Assembly: GCA_031284195.1 (NCBI GenBank)
Contig: JAITAI010000009.1
Location: forward strand, 1-22,884
DNA length: 22,884 bases
Direction of reading: 5' to 3'
Origin: Treponema sp.
GTDB lineage: Bacteria; Spirochaetota; Spirochaetia; Treponematales; Breznakiellaceae
In this document: positions 1-6,918 of the stretch, in pieces
Numbering within the stretch: the stretch's first letter is position 1
Layout of the letters: each line of letters begins with the position of its first letter
Program-made: the position numbers and the translations under genes
The notes under the pieces: model-generated
The model's database searches: none
Seen by the model: the letters and a program-made list of their open reading frames with translations, nothing else
Told to the model about the DNA's origin: nothing

Positions 1-57
1 CTAACATCGTCTAAGAATTTTGTCAATAGGTGTTTATAGACCACTATTAAAAAATTT

Positions 58-79
58 CAGGCGCCATGGACGGCGCCTG
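58..79 (-). terminator. rho-independent terminator reading leftwards
   Basis: A perfect 8-bp GC-rich stem (CAGGCGCC / GGCGCCTG) closes a 6-base loop. Read on the minus strand it is followed by GAAATTTTTTAA, a good U-tract. No convincing minus-strand gene ends here inside the window, so what it terminates is unknown. Confidence 0.6.
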
Positions 80-558
80 CAACGATAGAGTTGGGGCAAA
101 AAAATGTCGCATAACTGAGGAAATCCTGATTATATAAGGAAGTATAATTCCATGGGTGTCCTTTGAGGTATCCCTGCATGGACTCGGCGCTGGCAGCGCT
201 GCCGCAGGGCATTATAGGCGGGCGCCCAAATGGAGTATTTGGATAGCAAAATGGAACATGCAGAGGTACCGGCAATCGGCAGGGCTGCATGATGCCTCGT
301 ATGCCCGGTATCATGCAGCCCTGCTCCCCAGGGTATCTCCTCTCAGATTGAGGCGGTTTCATCCAGTCCGATGGTGAAACCCCCTGGATTGCTAAGGGGT
401 ATAGCGGAGGGGCTACTTCAAAACATGAACCCTTTTTCAGGTACCTCCGGGGGCTAGGGGCGTATCATTTTAAATGACCTTGCCCCGGGACGGATCAATA
501 GGTGAAACCGTACCCGGCTAGCGCCGGTGATTTGATATGGTTCTGGAACTGATCCTTA
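80..558. other. gene-free region rich in inverted repeats
   Basis: I see no credible gene here; the open frames on both strands are low in coding character and cross the repeats. The region holds several strong dyads: CCCTGC (172-177) with GCAGGG (204-209) enclosing the palindrome GGCAGCGCTGCC (192-203); a perfect 15-bp stem (279-293 with 310-324) around a 16-base loop; CGGAGG (405-410) with CCTCCG (444-449); and a long irregular hairpin at about 454-487. I could not match it to a known riboswitch or small RNA. It could be a structured leader of the next gene, a decayed mobile element or a cluster of REP-like repeats. Confidence 0.5.
279..324. repeat. perfect 15-bp inverted repeat
   Basis: Arms GCAGGGCTGCATGAT (279-293) and ATCATGCAGCCCTGC (310-324) are exact reverse complements around a 16-base loop. 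Neither side is followed by a T-tract, so it does not look like a simple terminator. The length and perfection suggest a REP-type element or a structured RNA. Confidence 0.7.
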
Positions 559-1419
559 ATGTATACTGAGGGTATGCGTAGTCCTTCGGTACTGGATGAA
601 ACCCCGGCTTATGCGGTGGTGTTTAAGCCCCCCCGGGTACACACGGTACCCTTGAAGCGGGATGCAGGAGGAGCCGGACATGAACCAAGCCTCCTAGACT
701 GGTGCGGGAACCTTTTTCCCCAGGTACTTACGGTGCAGGGGAAGCATCCCTGGGAAGGGGGCATAGTCCATCGCCTTGATTATGAGACCCAGGGTCTGGT
801 CCTGGTAGCGAAGACCCAGACAGCCCTGCACGTCCTCTTAGCCCAGCAGGAAGAGGGGTATATAATCAAGGAATACGGCGCGCTAACGACGAAGAGAGAA
901 GGCTTACTTCCAGGCTTTCCCCAGACCTTTTCCGGTGGTTTGGACTCTAGTATCATTGAAAGCGGTTTTCGACCCTATGGTCCGGGGAGGAAAGCGGTAC
1001 GGCCGGTGGTATTTCCGGTTTGGGATGGTTCGAACTTCCTAAAGAAACAGGGGAAGTTTAAGAAGACCAGCGCCCTGGACCAGGGGCGACCTTATGTAAC
1101 GGAAATCATCGAATCGCATCGTCAATTCCCCCTATACCCGGTAATACACAAAGACGCTTCCATAAAAGGCGCCTATTTTCGGCTGCGGATTAAACGAGGG
1201 TTTCGGCACCAGATCCGCTGCCATCTGGCATGGATCGGGTATCCTATACTAAATGATACCCTGTATGGGGGTCATACTATTCCCTTTCAGACCTCTTGTT
1301 CTCATAGGGTTTATTTGGAGGAAATGGAGTTTCCGGTATTGGGCCTCATGGCTGAAGGGATTAGGTTTTACGATCCGATCTCAGCAGAGCCTCGGCATTA
1401 TACGATTCAGAGGCTATAG
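559..1419 (+). CDS. RluA-family RNA pseudouridine synthase
   Basis: It converts specific uridines in rRNA or tRNA to pseudouridine in the cytoplasm. The 286-residue protein carries the family signature IVHRLDYETQGLVLVAK, in which Asp74 of HRLD is the expected catalytic nucleophile. Near the C-terminus RHQIRCHLAWIGYPI followed by LYGG matches the conserved RluA motif III. There is no N-terminal S4 domain, so it is a compact member; which base it modifies cannot be told from the sequence. The start is uncertain: ATG at 559 has no clear Shine-Dalgarno, and the in-frame ATG at 574 has GAGGG too close in front. The gene stands alone, about 580 bases before metF, and has no evident link to the acetogenesis genes. 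Confidence 0.85.
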   Translation: MYTEGMRSPSVLDETPAYAVVFKPPRVHTVPLKRDAGGAGHEPSLLDWCGNLFPQVLTVQGKHPWEGGIVHRLDYETQGLVLVAKTQTALHVLLAQQEEGYIIKEYGALTTKREGLLPGFPQTFSGGLDSSIIESGFRPYGPGRKAVRPVVFPVWDGSNFLKKQGKFKKTSALDQGRPYVTEIIESHRQFPLYPVIHKDASIKGAYFRLRIKRGFRHQIRCHLAWIGYPILNDTLYGGHTIPFQTSCSHRVYLEEMEFPVLGLMAEGIRFYDPISAEPRHYTIQRL

Positions 1420-1810
1420 CCATTTATAGGGATATGTACTTGGTGCAGTATAAAGTATAAAAATTGCGAGTTTTGCCTATTATTTGATTTGTTTGTCAAA
1501 GTTATTCCAAGGTTCTATTAAATAAAGTGAACCAGTTTTAAAACTCCGCTCGTCTTGCCTTGGAAAAAGGGATCTAAAGCCCGCTTTTTCCCTTAATCTA
1601 AGGACGCTGGTTCCAACCTTTAGCTTAAACCAGCCTCAGGTAGTAAAAACCGGTATACTGGTAATTCTGAAGGGTCTATGGGGTTTATAGTTAGGTACAA
1701 AGAGGGTTACCGGCATGGAGCAGATACCTATAAAAATTTATTTATAGAATTGATAGGATTAAATCTAGGATATTATTTAAATTTGTGGTAGATTTATCGA
1801 AAAATTTTGC
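1420..1810. other. intergenic stretch without a gene
   Basis: I find no gene in these 390 bases. They hold the dispersed-repeat copy described at 1528-1591 and a near-palindrome ACCGGTATACTGGT (1649-1662). The last part is AT-rich and leads into the metF promoter. Confidence 0.5.
1528..1591 (-). repeat. dispersed intergenic repeat, copy 1
   Basis: Read on the minus strand, 1546-1528 matches 13352-13370 at 18 of 19 positions. Next to the match each copy has a CCAAGGC word and a hairpin with a GGAAAAA/TTTTTCC stem (here 1562-1569 with 1584-1591). Both copies lie between genes, which suggests a small dispersed repeat family. Confidence 0.4.
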
Positions 1811-1838
1811 TTGACAATGATTTTTTATAGGATATACT
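1811..1838 (+). promoter_or_regulatory. sigma-70 promoter for the first metF
   Basis: TTGACA (1811-1816), a 16-base spacer, and TATACT (1833-1838). Transcription would begin near 1845 and give a leader of about 170 bases before the TTG start at 2018. The leader has possible pairings such as TGCCC (1846-1850) with GGGCA (1889-1893), but I recognise no known riboswitch. Confidence 0.7.
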
Positions 1839-2017
1839 GAATAAATGCCCATGTATTTCCGGTTCGATGGTAATGGCGTACTCATTAAGGGCAGGGTTAT
1901 GTTCAAATAATAGTGGTTATGGGAGTAGTATTTTTATTTGGTACGATACTGAATCGTTGGCATCATGAATCAGATCAGGGCTATGGGTAAGTTCGTTTTA
2001 TGCAGCTAGGAGGTCAC

Positions 2018-2881
2018 TTGAAAATCGCTGAGGTCTTTAAAGAACGGTTGAGTTTTTCCTTTGAAGTTTTCCCCCCCAAAAACGATCAGCCCATGGAGCC
2101 TTTATTGAAGACGCTCTCCGAACTCTATCGTTTTGAACCTGACTTTATAAGCTGCACCTATGGTGCTGGCGGTACGAACAAGGGACGCAGTAAGGAAGTT
2201 TGTGAATCGGTCAAGAAGAGCGGCCATGAGATCATGACCCATTTTACCTGTATCGGCAATACCCGTAGTGACATTAAAACGATCATTAAAGAGTATACGG
2301 ACATGGGTGTTGAGAATGTACTGGCCATGCGGGGAGATTTCCCGAAGGGGCAGCAGGGTACGGGAGGTGATTTTGATCATGCGGATAAGCTGATTGCCTT
2401 CCTGAAAGCCGAATTCCCCGATGTATGTCTTGCGGCTGCAGGGTATTCTGAAAAGCATATCTTGGCGTCCAGTTTTGATTCAGATATTGTTCATTTGCGG
2501 AGCAAACAAGACGCAGGAGCGGAATTCATCATGCTCCAGCTTTGCCATGATGTTGATGCCTATTCGCGTTTTGCCGAGCGTGCCCGCAGGGCAGGAGTAA
2601 CAGTTCCGTTTGTCATAGGGCTTATGCCAATTTTGGTTAAAGATCCCGTTATTCGTATGACCATTGCCAAGGGATGTTCGATTCCGAAAGAGTTGGCGGC
2701 TATTATGGGAAAATACGGAGATGATGCGGAAAGCTTCAAGAAGGCTGGTATTGAGTATACGGTGGAGCAAATGTACCGCTACATAAACGCCGGCGTTAAT
2801 GGAATCCACATCTTCACGCTGAACAAATACGAAGATGTATCGAAGATTGTGCTTGCATCGGGTATTAAAGTCCAGCAATAG
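2018..2881 (+). CDS. metF: 5,10-methylenetetrahydrofolate reductase (MetF), copy 1
   Basis: It reduces methylene-THF to methyl-THF, the last step of the methyl branch before transfer to the corrinoid protein. I start it at TTG 2018 because AGGAGG (2008-2013) lies 4 bases before it; this gives 287 residues, and an ATG at 2000 would place the Shine-Dalgarno inside the gene. Family marks are SFEVFPPK, with Glu16 matching catalytic Glu28 of E. coli MetF, and NVLAMRGD, matching the Asp120 loop. The usual TQFFFD segment is replaced by LQLCHDVDAY, so the glutamine is kept. The same QxCHDVxAY variant occurs in the second copy, so both belong to one subfamily. There is no fused or adjacent MetV domain. 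It has its own promoter and terminator and is transcribed separately from the second copy. Confidence 0.9.
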   Translation: MKIAEVFKERLSFSFEVFPPKNDQPMEPLLKTLSELYRFEPDFISCTYGAGGTNKGRSKEVCESVKKSGHEIMTHFTCIGNTRSDIKTIIKEYTDMGVENVLAMRGDFPKGQQGTGGDFDHADKLIAFLKAEFPDVCLAAAGYSEKHILASSFDSDIVHLRSKQDAGAEFIMLQLCHDVDAYSRFAERARRAGVTVPFVIGLMPILVKDPVIRMTIAKGCSIPKELAAIMGKYGDDAESFKKAGIEYTVEQMYRYINAGVNGIHIFTLNKYEDVSKIVLASGIKVQQ

Positions 2882-2993
2882 AAAGAGAAAGGGTAGCGAT
2901 ACAATCGGATGGTGGAATCGCTCAAGGAATGAGGGTGATTGCGGTATCCGAAGGAGAGCGCGTTTGAGGAAGTTTCTCGCTTCTGTTGAGGGC

Positions 2994-3032
2994 GTATAGG
3001 GTTGTATTGCTGTACTTTTCCCTATGTTTTTT
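2994..3032 (+). terminator. rho-independent terminator after metF copy 1
   Basis: The arms TATAGGG (2995-3001) and CCCTATG (3020-3026) pair, with wobble pairs at the base, around an 18-base loop that can pair inside (GTA with TAC). Six T residues (3027-3032) follow. It lies about 110 bases after the metF stop and separates the two metF units. Confidence 0.65.
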
Positions 3033-3125
3033 AGTGATTTTTGCCGGTGAATTATGGTTATAGAAGTAACCGAATAGTTATGAGAGGGAGGTGATTTAAA
3101 ATCAGTTCATTTTAAATAATTTTCG

Positions 3126-3154
3126 TTGACATATCATATTTATACCGGTATAAT
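3126..3154 (+). promoter_or_regulatory. consensus sigma-70 promoter with overlapping palindrome
   Basis: TTGACA (3126-3131), exactly 17 bases, and TATAAT (3149-3154) form a full-consensus promoter. A perfect 14-base palindrome TTATACCGGTATAA (3140-3153) lies over the spacer end and the -10 box, where a repressor could block it. Transcription would start near 3161, giving a leader of about 250 bases before the second metF, and probably reading on into fhs. Confidence 0.75.
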
Positions 3155-3198
3155 AAATTAATTCCGAACGAATCGGGCAAAAAATTGTGGAGGTATGG

Positions 3199-3279
3199 AT
3201 GAAAATCACAGAGATTCTCAAGAAGAGAATGATCTTTATCCTTTGAGGTGTTCCCAAGTTGTAAAAAGATATTGATAAG
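3199..3279 (+). pseudogene. decayed 5' fragment of a metF gene
   Basis: A Shine-Dalgarno GGAGG (3189-3193) precedes ATG 3199, which encodes MKITEILKKRM, nearly the start of the second MetF (MRIAEILKKKM). The match then shifts frame: TCCTTTGAGGTGTTCCC (S-F-E-V-F-P) is present one frame over. It resumes after a deletion of about 24 bases at CCCAAGTTG, where a CAG codon has become TAA, and fades by about 3279. The broken reading now gives a 15-residue ORF (3199-3246, TGA). It is either the remnant of a third metF or of a tandem duplication, and because it keeps a good ribosome binding site it may act as a short upstream ORF in the metF2 leader. Confidence 0.75.
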
Positions 3280-3351
3280 GCGATTTTTTCTGATACATTA
3301 AATCAAGACCGAAAATAAGGGGAGTTTCCGCTTACGGTTTTAAAAATAAAA

Positions 3352-3397
3352 TAGATTCGACTGGGCCGAATCTACGTTTGCCCAGCGTGTGCAAACG
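3352..3397 (+). promoter_or_regulatory. tandem hairpins with complementary loops in the metF2 leader
   Basis: Hairpin 1 pairs TAGATTCG (3352-3359) with CGAATCTA (3367-3374) and exposes CTGGGC (3361-3366). Hairpin 2 follows at once: CGTTTGC (3375-3381) with GCAAACG (3391-3397). GCCCAG (3380-3385), at the top of hairpin 2, is the exact complement of the hairpin 1 loop. So either a 4-bp kissing contact (CTGG with CCAG) or a 6-bp H-type pseudoknot that opens hairpin 2 can form. The Shine-Dalgarno GGAGG begins 5 bases later (3402). No known riboswitch class fits from memory. The pairing is seen in the sequence; a regulatory role is inferred. Confidence 0.55.
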
Positions 3398-3410
3398 GCA
3401 TGGAGGTTAT

Positions 3411-4400
3411 ATGCGAATAGCAGAAATCCTAAAGAAGAAAATGACGGTGTCATTTGAGGTGTTTCCCCCCAAAGAGGACGATGGTGTACCCAAGTTGCAG
3501 AAAGAAATCGACATTTGCAAGAAGTACAACCCGGATTTCATCAGTTGCACCTATGGCGCGGGCGGCACCAACAAGGGTAAGAGCGTGGAAGTTTGTTCCT
3601 ATGTCCAAAAACAGGACATCAATTGCATGACGCACTACACCTGTATTATGGAGACTGAGAAGAGCATCGACGACAATCTTAAAGAGTATGCCTCTCACGG
3701 ACTCGAGAACATACTGGCTCTCCGCGGCGACTACCGCATCGACCCAGCGACAGGCAAGCCGGATATCAAGACGGGCGGCGCTTTCCATTATGCCACCCAG
3801 TTGGTGGACTATATTCACAAGAAACACCCCAACTACTGCATCGCCTGTGCGGGCGACCCTGAAATTCACACTGATGCGCGAAGTGCTTGGTCGGATATGG
3901 CCTTTATGCGTATAAAGCAGGATGCTGGTGCGGAATTCTGCCTCGCGCAAACCTGCCACGATGTGGAAGCCTACGAGAAGTGGATTAAGCAGCTTCGCCA
4001 CGCCGGTTTCCATCTACCGGTAGTGCTGGGCGTTATGCCGGCCCTCAACGCGCGTTTCACCGAAGGCGGCCCGAACATTTCGGCCCTTACGATGATTCCG
4101 AACGAGAGCGCCATTCCGCGTAGCCTCGCCGCCATCATTGGCAAGTACACTGCTCCCCGCGGCGCGTCCCCCGAAGTGGCAAAGCAATACGCCGATGACT
4201 TCAGAAAAGCCGGCAAGGAATGGACCGTGAATCAGATTCATAAGTTTATGTGTTGCGATGTGCAGGGCATTCACCTCTACACGCTGAACAAGGCTGCCGA
4301 TGCCGCCGACATCGTCGAATGGTCAGGGCTTCGCTCATCGCCGGAAGGCAAGGATACCGTCCATCGCCGCCCGACTATCGAACTCGGTAATTTTTTCTAG
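3411..4400 (+). CDS. metF: 5,10-methylenetetrahydrofolate reductase (MetF), copy 2
   Basis: Same reaction as copy 1, methylene-THF to methyl-THF. I start it at ATG 3411, since GGAGG (3402-3406) lies 4 bases before it; the in-frame TTG at 3378 has no Shine-Dalgarno. The 329-residue product keeps SFEVFPPKED (Glu16), GAGGTNKGKS, NILALRGD and AQTCHDVEAY. It is about 40 residues longer than copy 1 through insertions near residues 110-120 (after ALRGDYR), in the loop after MPALNARF and in the stretch around YTAPRGASPEV. Codons are strongly C- and G-ending, like fhs and unlike copy 1. Its stop lies 75 bases before the fhs start with no terminator, so metF2 and fhs are probably one transcript. Confidence 0.92.
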   Translation: MRIAEILKKKMTVSFEVFPPKEDDGVPKLQKEIDICKKYNPDFISCTYGAGGTNKGKSVEVCSYVQKQDINCMTHYTCIMETEKSIDDNLKEYASHGLENILALRGDYRIDPATGKPDIKTGGAFHYATQLVDYIHKKHPNYCIACAGDPEIHTDARSAWSDMAFMRIKQDAGAEFCLAQTCHDVEAYEKWIKQLRHAGFHLPVVLGVMPALNARFTEGGPNISALTMIPNESAIPRSLAAIIGKYTAPRGASPEVAKQYADDFRKAGKEWTVNQIHKFMCCDVQGIHLYTLNKAADAADIVEWSGLRSSPEGKDTVHRRPTIELGNFF

Positions 4401-4409
4401 GATATATTA

Positions 4410-4439
4410 AACCGCTGTGAACAGATGTTCGTGGCGGTT
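4410..4439 (+). other. intercistronic hairpin between metF2 and fhs
   Basis: AACCGC (4410-4415) pairs with GCGGTT (4434-4439), and inside it GAAC (4419-4422) pairs with GTTC (4427-4430), separated by a symmetric 3x3 internal loop and capped by AGAT. No T-tract follows, so it looks like an RNA-processing or stabilising hairpin rather than a terminator. Confidence 0.5.
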
Positions 4440-4475
4440 GATATTTATCAAAAACTTATTTTCAGGAGATATAAT

Positions 4476-6212
4476 ATGACAGGAGATGGAGTAAAGAGAG
4501 TTCCAAACCCATCGGACATTGACATTGCGCAGCAGGTTTATCCCGCACATACCGACAAAATTTTTGACGTTGCCAAGAGGCTTGGTATTCCCGAAGAATA
4601 CCTTGAGCCCATCGGCTACTACAAGGCGAAAGTTGACTACAACTACCTTATCAAGCACGAGAAAGACCCCGATGCGAAGCTTATTCTTGTGACGGCCATT
4701 ACCCCAACGCCGGCCGGTGAGGGCAAAACAACGACGACTGTCGGCGTTTCCGACGGCTTGTCCAAAATCGGCAAAAAGGTCATCGTCGCGCTCCGTGAGC
4801 CCTCTCTCGGGCCGGTATTCGGTGTAAAGGGTGGCGCAGCGGGTGGCGGCTGGGCGCAGGTCATCCCGATGGAAGACATCACTCTGCACTTCACCGGCGA
4901 CTTCCATGCGGTTGGCGCGGCGAACAACCTCCTCGCGGCGATGATTGACGCGCACATCTACCACGGGAACGAACTCAACCTTGACCCGCGCAAAATTATC
5001 TGGCGTCGTTGCGTTGACATGAACGACAGGCAACTGCGTTTCATCGTTGACGGCTTGGGCGGTAAGGCAAACGGCTCTCCCCGCGAAGACGGCTACGACA
5101 TAACGGTCGCTTCCGAAATCATGGCTATCCTCTGCCTGGCTTCGGACATCGACGACCTCAAGGCGCGGCTGGGACGCATCATCGTCGGCTATACCTACGG
5201 TAAGCAATCGGACGGCTCGGAAAAACCGGTTACCGCATCCCAGCTCAAGGCTCAGGGCGCGATGGCTGCCCTGCTCAAGGATGCCCTCAAGCCGAACCTC
5301 GTGCAGACCCTCGAAGGCACCCCCGCGTTCATTCACGGCGGCCCGTTTGCGAATATTGCCCACGGTTGTAACTCGATCATGGCTACCCGCCTTGCCTTAA
5401 AACTCGCCGGCAAAGATGGCTACGTCGTTACCGAAGGCGGCTTCGGCGGCGACCTTGGCGCGGAAAAATTCCTCGACATCAAGGCCCGTTTCGCCGGTCT
5501 CAAGCCTAACTGCGTCATCATTGTTGCCACAGCCCGCGCGCTCAAGCACCACGGCGGCGTCGCCAAAGCCGACCTTAACAAGGAAAACCTTGACGCCCTT
5601 GATAAGGGCCTCCCGAACCTTCTTCAGCACATTACTAATATGAAGGAAGTTTTCGGCGTGCAAGCGGTGGTTGCTATCAACGCGTTCCCCGCCGACACCA
5701 AACCCGAACTAGACCTCATCGAGAAGAGATGCAAAGAGAAGGGCGCGAACGTTGTTCTCTCCGAAGTTTGGGCGAAGGGCGGCGAAGGCGGCAGGAAACT
5801 CGCCGAAGAAGTCGTACGCGTGTGCGACCAGCCGAACCAGTTCAAGTTCTGCTATGATGTCAATATGAGCATCAAAGAGAAGATCGAAGCGATTGGGAAG
5901 AAGGTTTACCATGCCAAGGACGTGAACATCCAGCCCAACGCGCAAAAGCAGATTGTACAGCTTGAAAAACTTGGACTTGACAAAGTGCCGATTTGTATGG
6001 CAAAGACGCAGTACAGCTTCACCGATGATCCGACCGTGCGTGGTGCGCCTAATGATTGGACGCTCACCGTCCGCAACATCAAGATTTCCGCCGGCGCGGG
6101 CTTCATTGTCGCGCTCACTGGCGAAATAATGACGATGCCGGGCCTTTCGAAAGAGCCGGCCGCCCAGAAGATTGACGTTGACAACACGGGCAAGATCTCC
6201 GGTCTATTCTAA
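4476..6212 (+). CDS. fhs: formate--tetrahydrofolate ligase (formyl-THF synthetase)
   Basis: It joins formate to tetrahydrofolate with ATP, the energy-consuming entry step of the methyl branch. I start it at ATG 4476 with AGGAG at 4464-4468, giving 578 residues, slightly longer than the usual 555-560. The nucleotide-binding loop TPTPAGEGKTTTTVG is intact, followed by the conserved LREPSLGPVFGVKGGAAGGG segment and EGGFGGDLGAEKF. Like metF2 just upstream it is rich in C-ending codons and CG-rich compared with fchA and folD downstream. That fits the known proposal that termite-gut treponemes acquired acetogen-type FTHFS by transfer. FchA follows after 26 bases, so the two are probably cotranscribed. 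Confidence 0.97.
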   Translation: MTGDGVKRVPNPSDIDIAQQVYPAHTDKIFDVAKRLGIPEEYLEPIGYYKAKVDYNYLIKHEKDPDAKLILVTAITPTPAGEGKTTTTVGVSDGLSKIGKKVIVALREPSLGPVFGVKGGAAGGGWAQVIPMEDITLHFTGDFHAVGAANNLLAAMIDAHIYHGNELNLDPRKIIWRRCVDMNDRQLRFIVDGLGGKANGSPREDGYDITVASEIMAILCLASDIDDLKARLGRIIVGYTYGKQSDGSEKPVTASQLKAQGAMAALLKDALKPNLVQTLEGTPAFIHGGPFANIAHGCNSIMATRLALKLAGKDGYVVTEGGFGGDLGAEKFLDIKARFAGLKPNCVIIVATARALKHHGGVAKADLNKENLDALDKGLPNLLQHITNMKEVFGVQAVVAINAFPADTKPELDLIEKRCKEKGANVVLSEVWAKGGEGGRKLAEEVVRVCDQPNQFKFCYDVNMSIKEKIEAIGKKVYHAKDVNIQPNAQKQIVQLEKLGLDKVPICMAKTQYSFTDDPTVRGAPNDWTLTVRNIKISAGAGFIVALTGEIMTMPGLSKEPAAQKIDVDNTGKISGLF

Positions 6213-6238
6213 ACTAAAGAAGAAGGGTGGTTTCAAAG

Positions 6239-6874
6239 ATGAGTTTAACCGATAAGAGCTGTACAGACTTTGTTTCTGTCTTGGGTAGTAAAGCACCGGT
6301 GCCAGGTGGCGGCGGCGCTTCAGCTCTGGTGGGCGCTGTTGGAACCGCCCTGGGAAACATGGTAGGTTCCCTTACCATCGGTAAGAAGAAATATGCCGAT
6401 GTGGAAGCAGATATGGTGCGCTTGCGGAAAGAAGCGGACCGTTTGCAGCGGGAGCTGCTTGAGTTGGTGCAAAAAGACGCAGAAGAATTTGAACCCCTTT
6501 CCCGAGCCTATGGGCTTCCCCAAAACACTGATGCGGAGAAGGCGGAAAAGGATCGGGTTATGGAGGCTGCTCTGAAATCGGCTTGTGGTGTACCCTTGGA
6601 AATCATGAAAAAATGCGCCGAGGCGATTCGCTTACAAGAAGAATATGCCGCTAAAGGTAGTCGCCTTGCGGTCAGTGACGCCGGAGTGGGGGTGTTGTTC
6701 TGTAAGGCGGCTTTGGCGGGGGCAAGTCTTAATGTGTACATTAACACCAAAGCTATGAAAGACCGGCTCTATGCGGAGCAGATTAACCGGGAAACCGATG
6801 CGTTACTTGCTGAGTATGAGCCCTTGGCGGATAGGATCTTTACCACGGTTAAAGACCAATTAAAACCCAACTAA
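6239..6874 (+). CDS. fchA: methenyl-THF cyclohydrolase (FchA family)
   Basis: The cyclodeaminase/cyclohydrolase family interconverts formyl-THF and methenyl-THF; next to fhs and folD the cyclohydrolase role is the likely one. The 211-residue protein starts at ATG 6239 and has the glycine-rich SKAPVPGGGGASALVGA near the N-terminus, then a largely helical body, as expected for the family. A GTG 12 bases upstream is possible, but the purine-rich AAGGG (6223-6227) suits the ATG. Codon choice changes from C-ending (fhs) to mixed G/T-ending here, so this gene and fhs may have different histories. Its presence is meaningful because the neighbouring FolD lacks cyclohydrolase residues. Confidence 0.93.
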   Translation: MSLTDKSCTDFVSVLGSKAPVPGGGGASALVGAVGTALGNMVGSLTIGKKKYADVEADMVRLRKEADRLQRELLELVQKDAEEFEPLSRAYGLPQNTDAEKAEKDRVMEAALKSACGVPLEIMKKCAEAIRLQEEYAAKGSRLAVSDAGVGVLFCKAALAGASLNVYINTKAMKDRLYAEQINRETDALLAEYEPLADRIFTTVKDQLKPN

Positions 6875-6918
6875 AATGGGGTCAAGGGGCACAAGGAGCT
6901 TAATTGGGGGAAACAATA

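Noticed and set aside
57..377. Open frames of 101 (minus) and 73 (plus) residues in the first 400 bases
   Set aside because: They cross strong inverted repeats, lack ribosome binding sites, and their proline- and cysteine-rich translations look like non-coding GC-rich DNA; the minus frame ends inside the terminator hairpin.
361..558. Cobalamin, TPP, c-di-GMP or guanidine riboswitch, or tmRNA/RNase P, before the pseudouridine synthase gene
   Set aside because: Short matching words such as GGTGAAAC occur, but the conserved cores of these RNAs are absent.
3450..4013. 187-residue minus-strand frame opposite metF2
   Set aside because: A shadow of the certain metF2 gene, caused by its C-ending codon pattern.
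4407..5363. 318-residue minus-strand frame opposite fhs
   Set aside because: It is the antisense of a high-GC coding gene whose + strand product is an unmistakable formyl-THF synthetase; it has no ribosome binding site.
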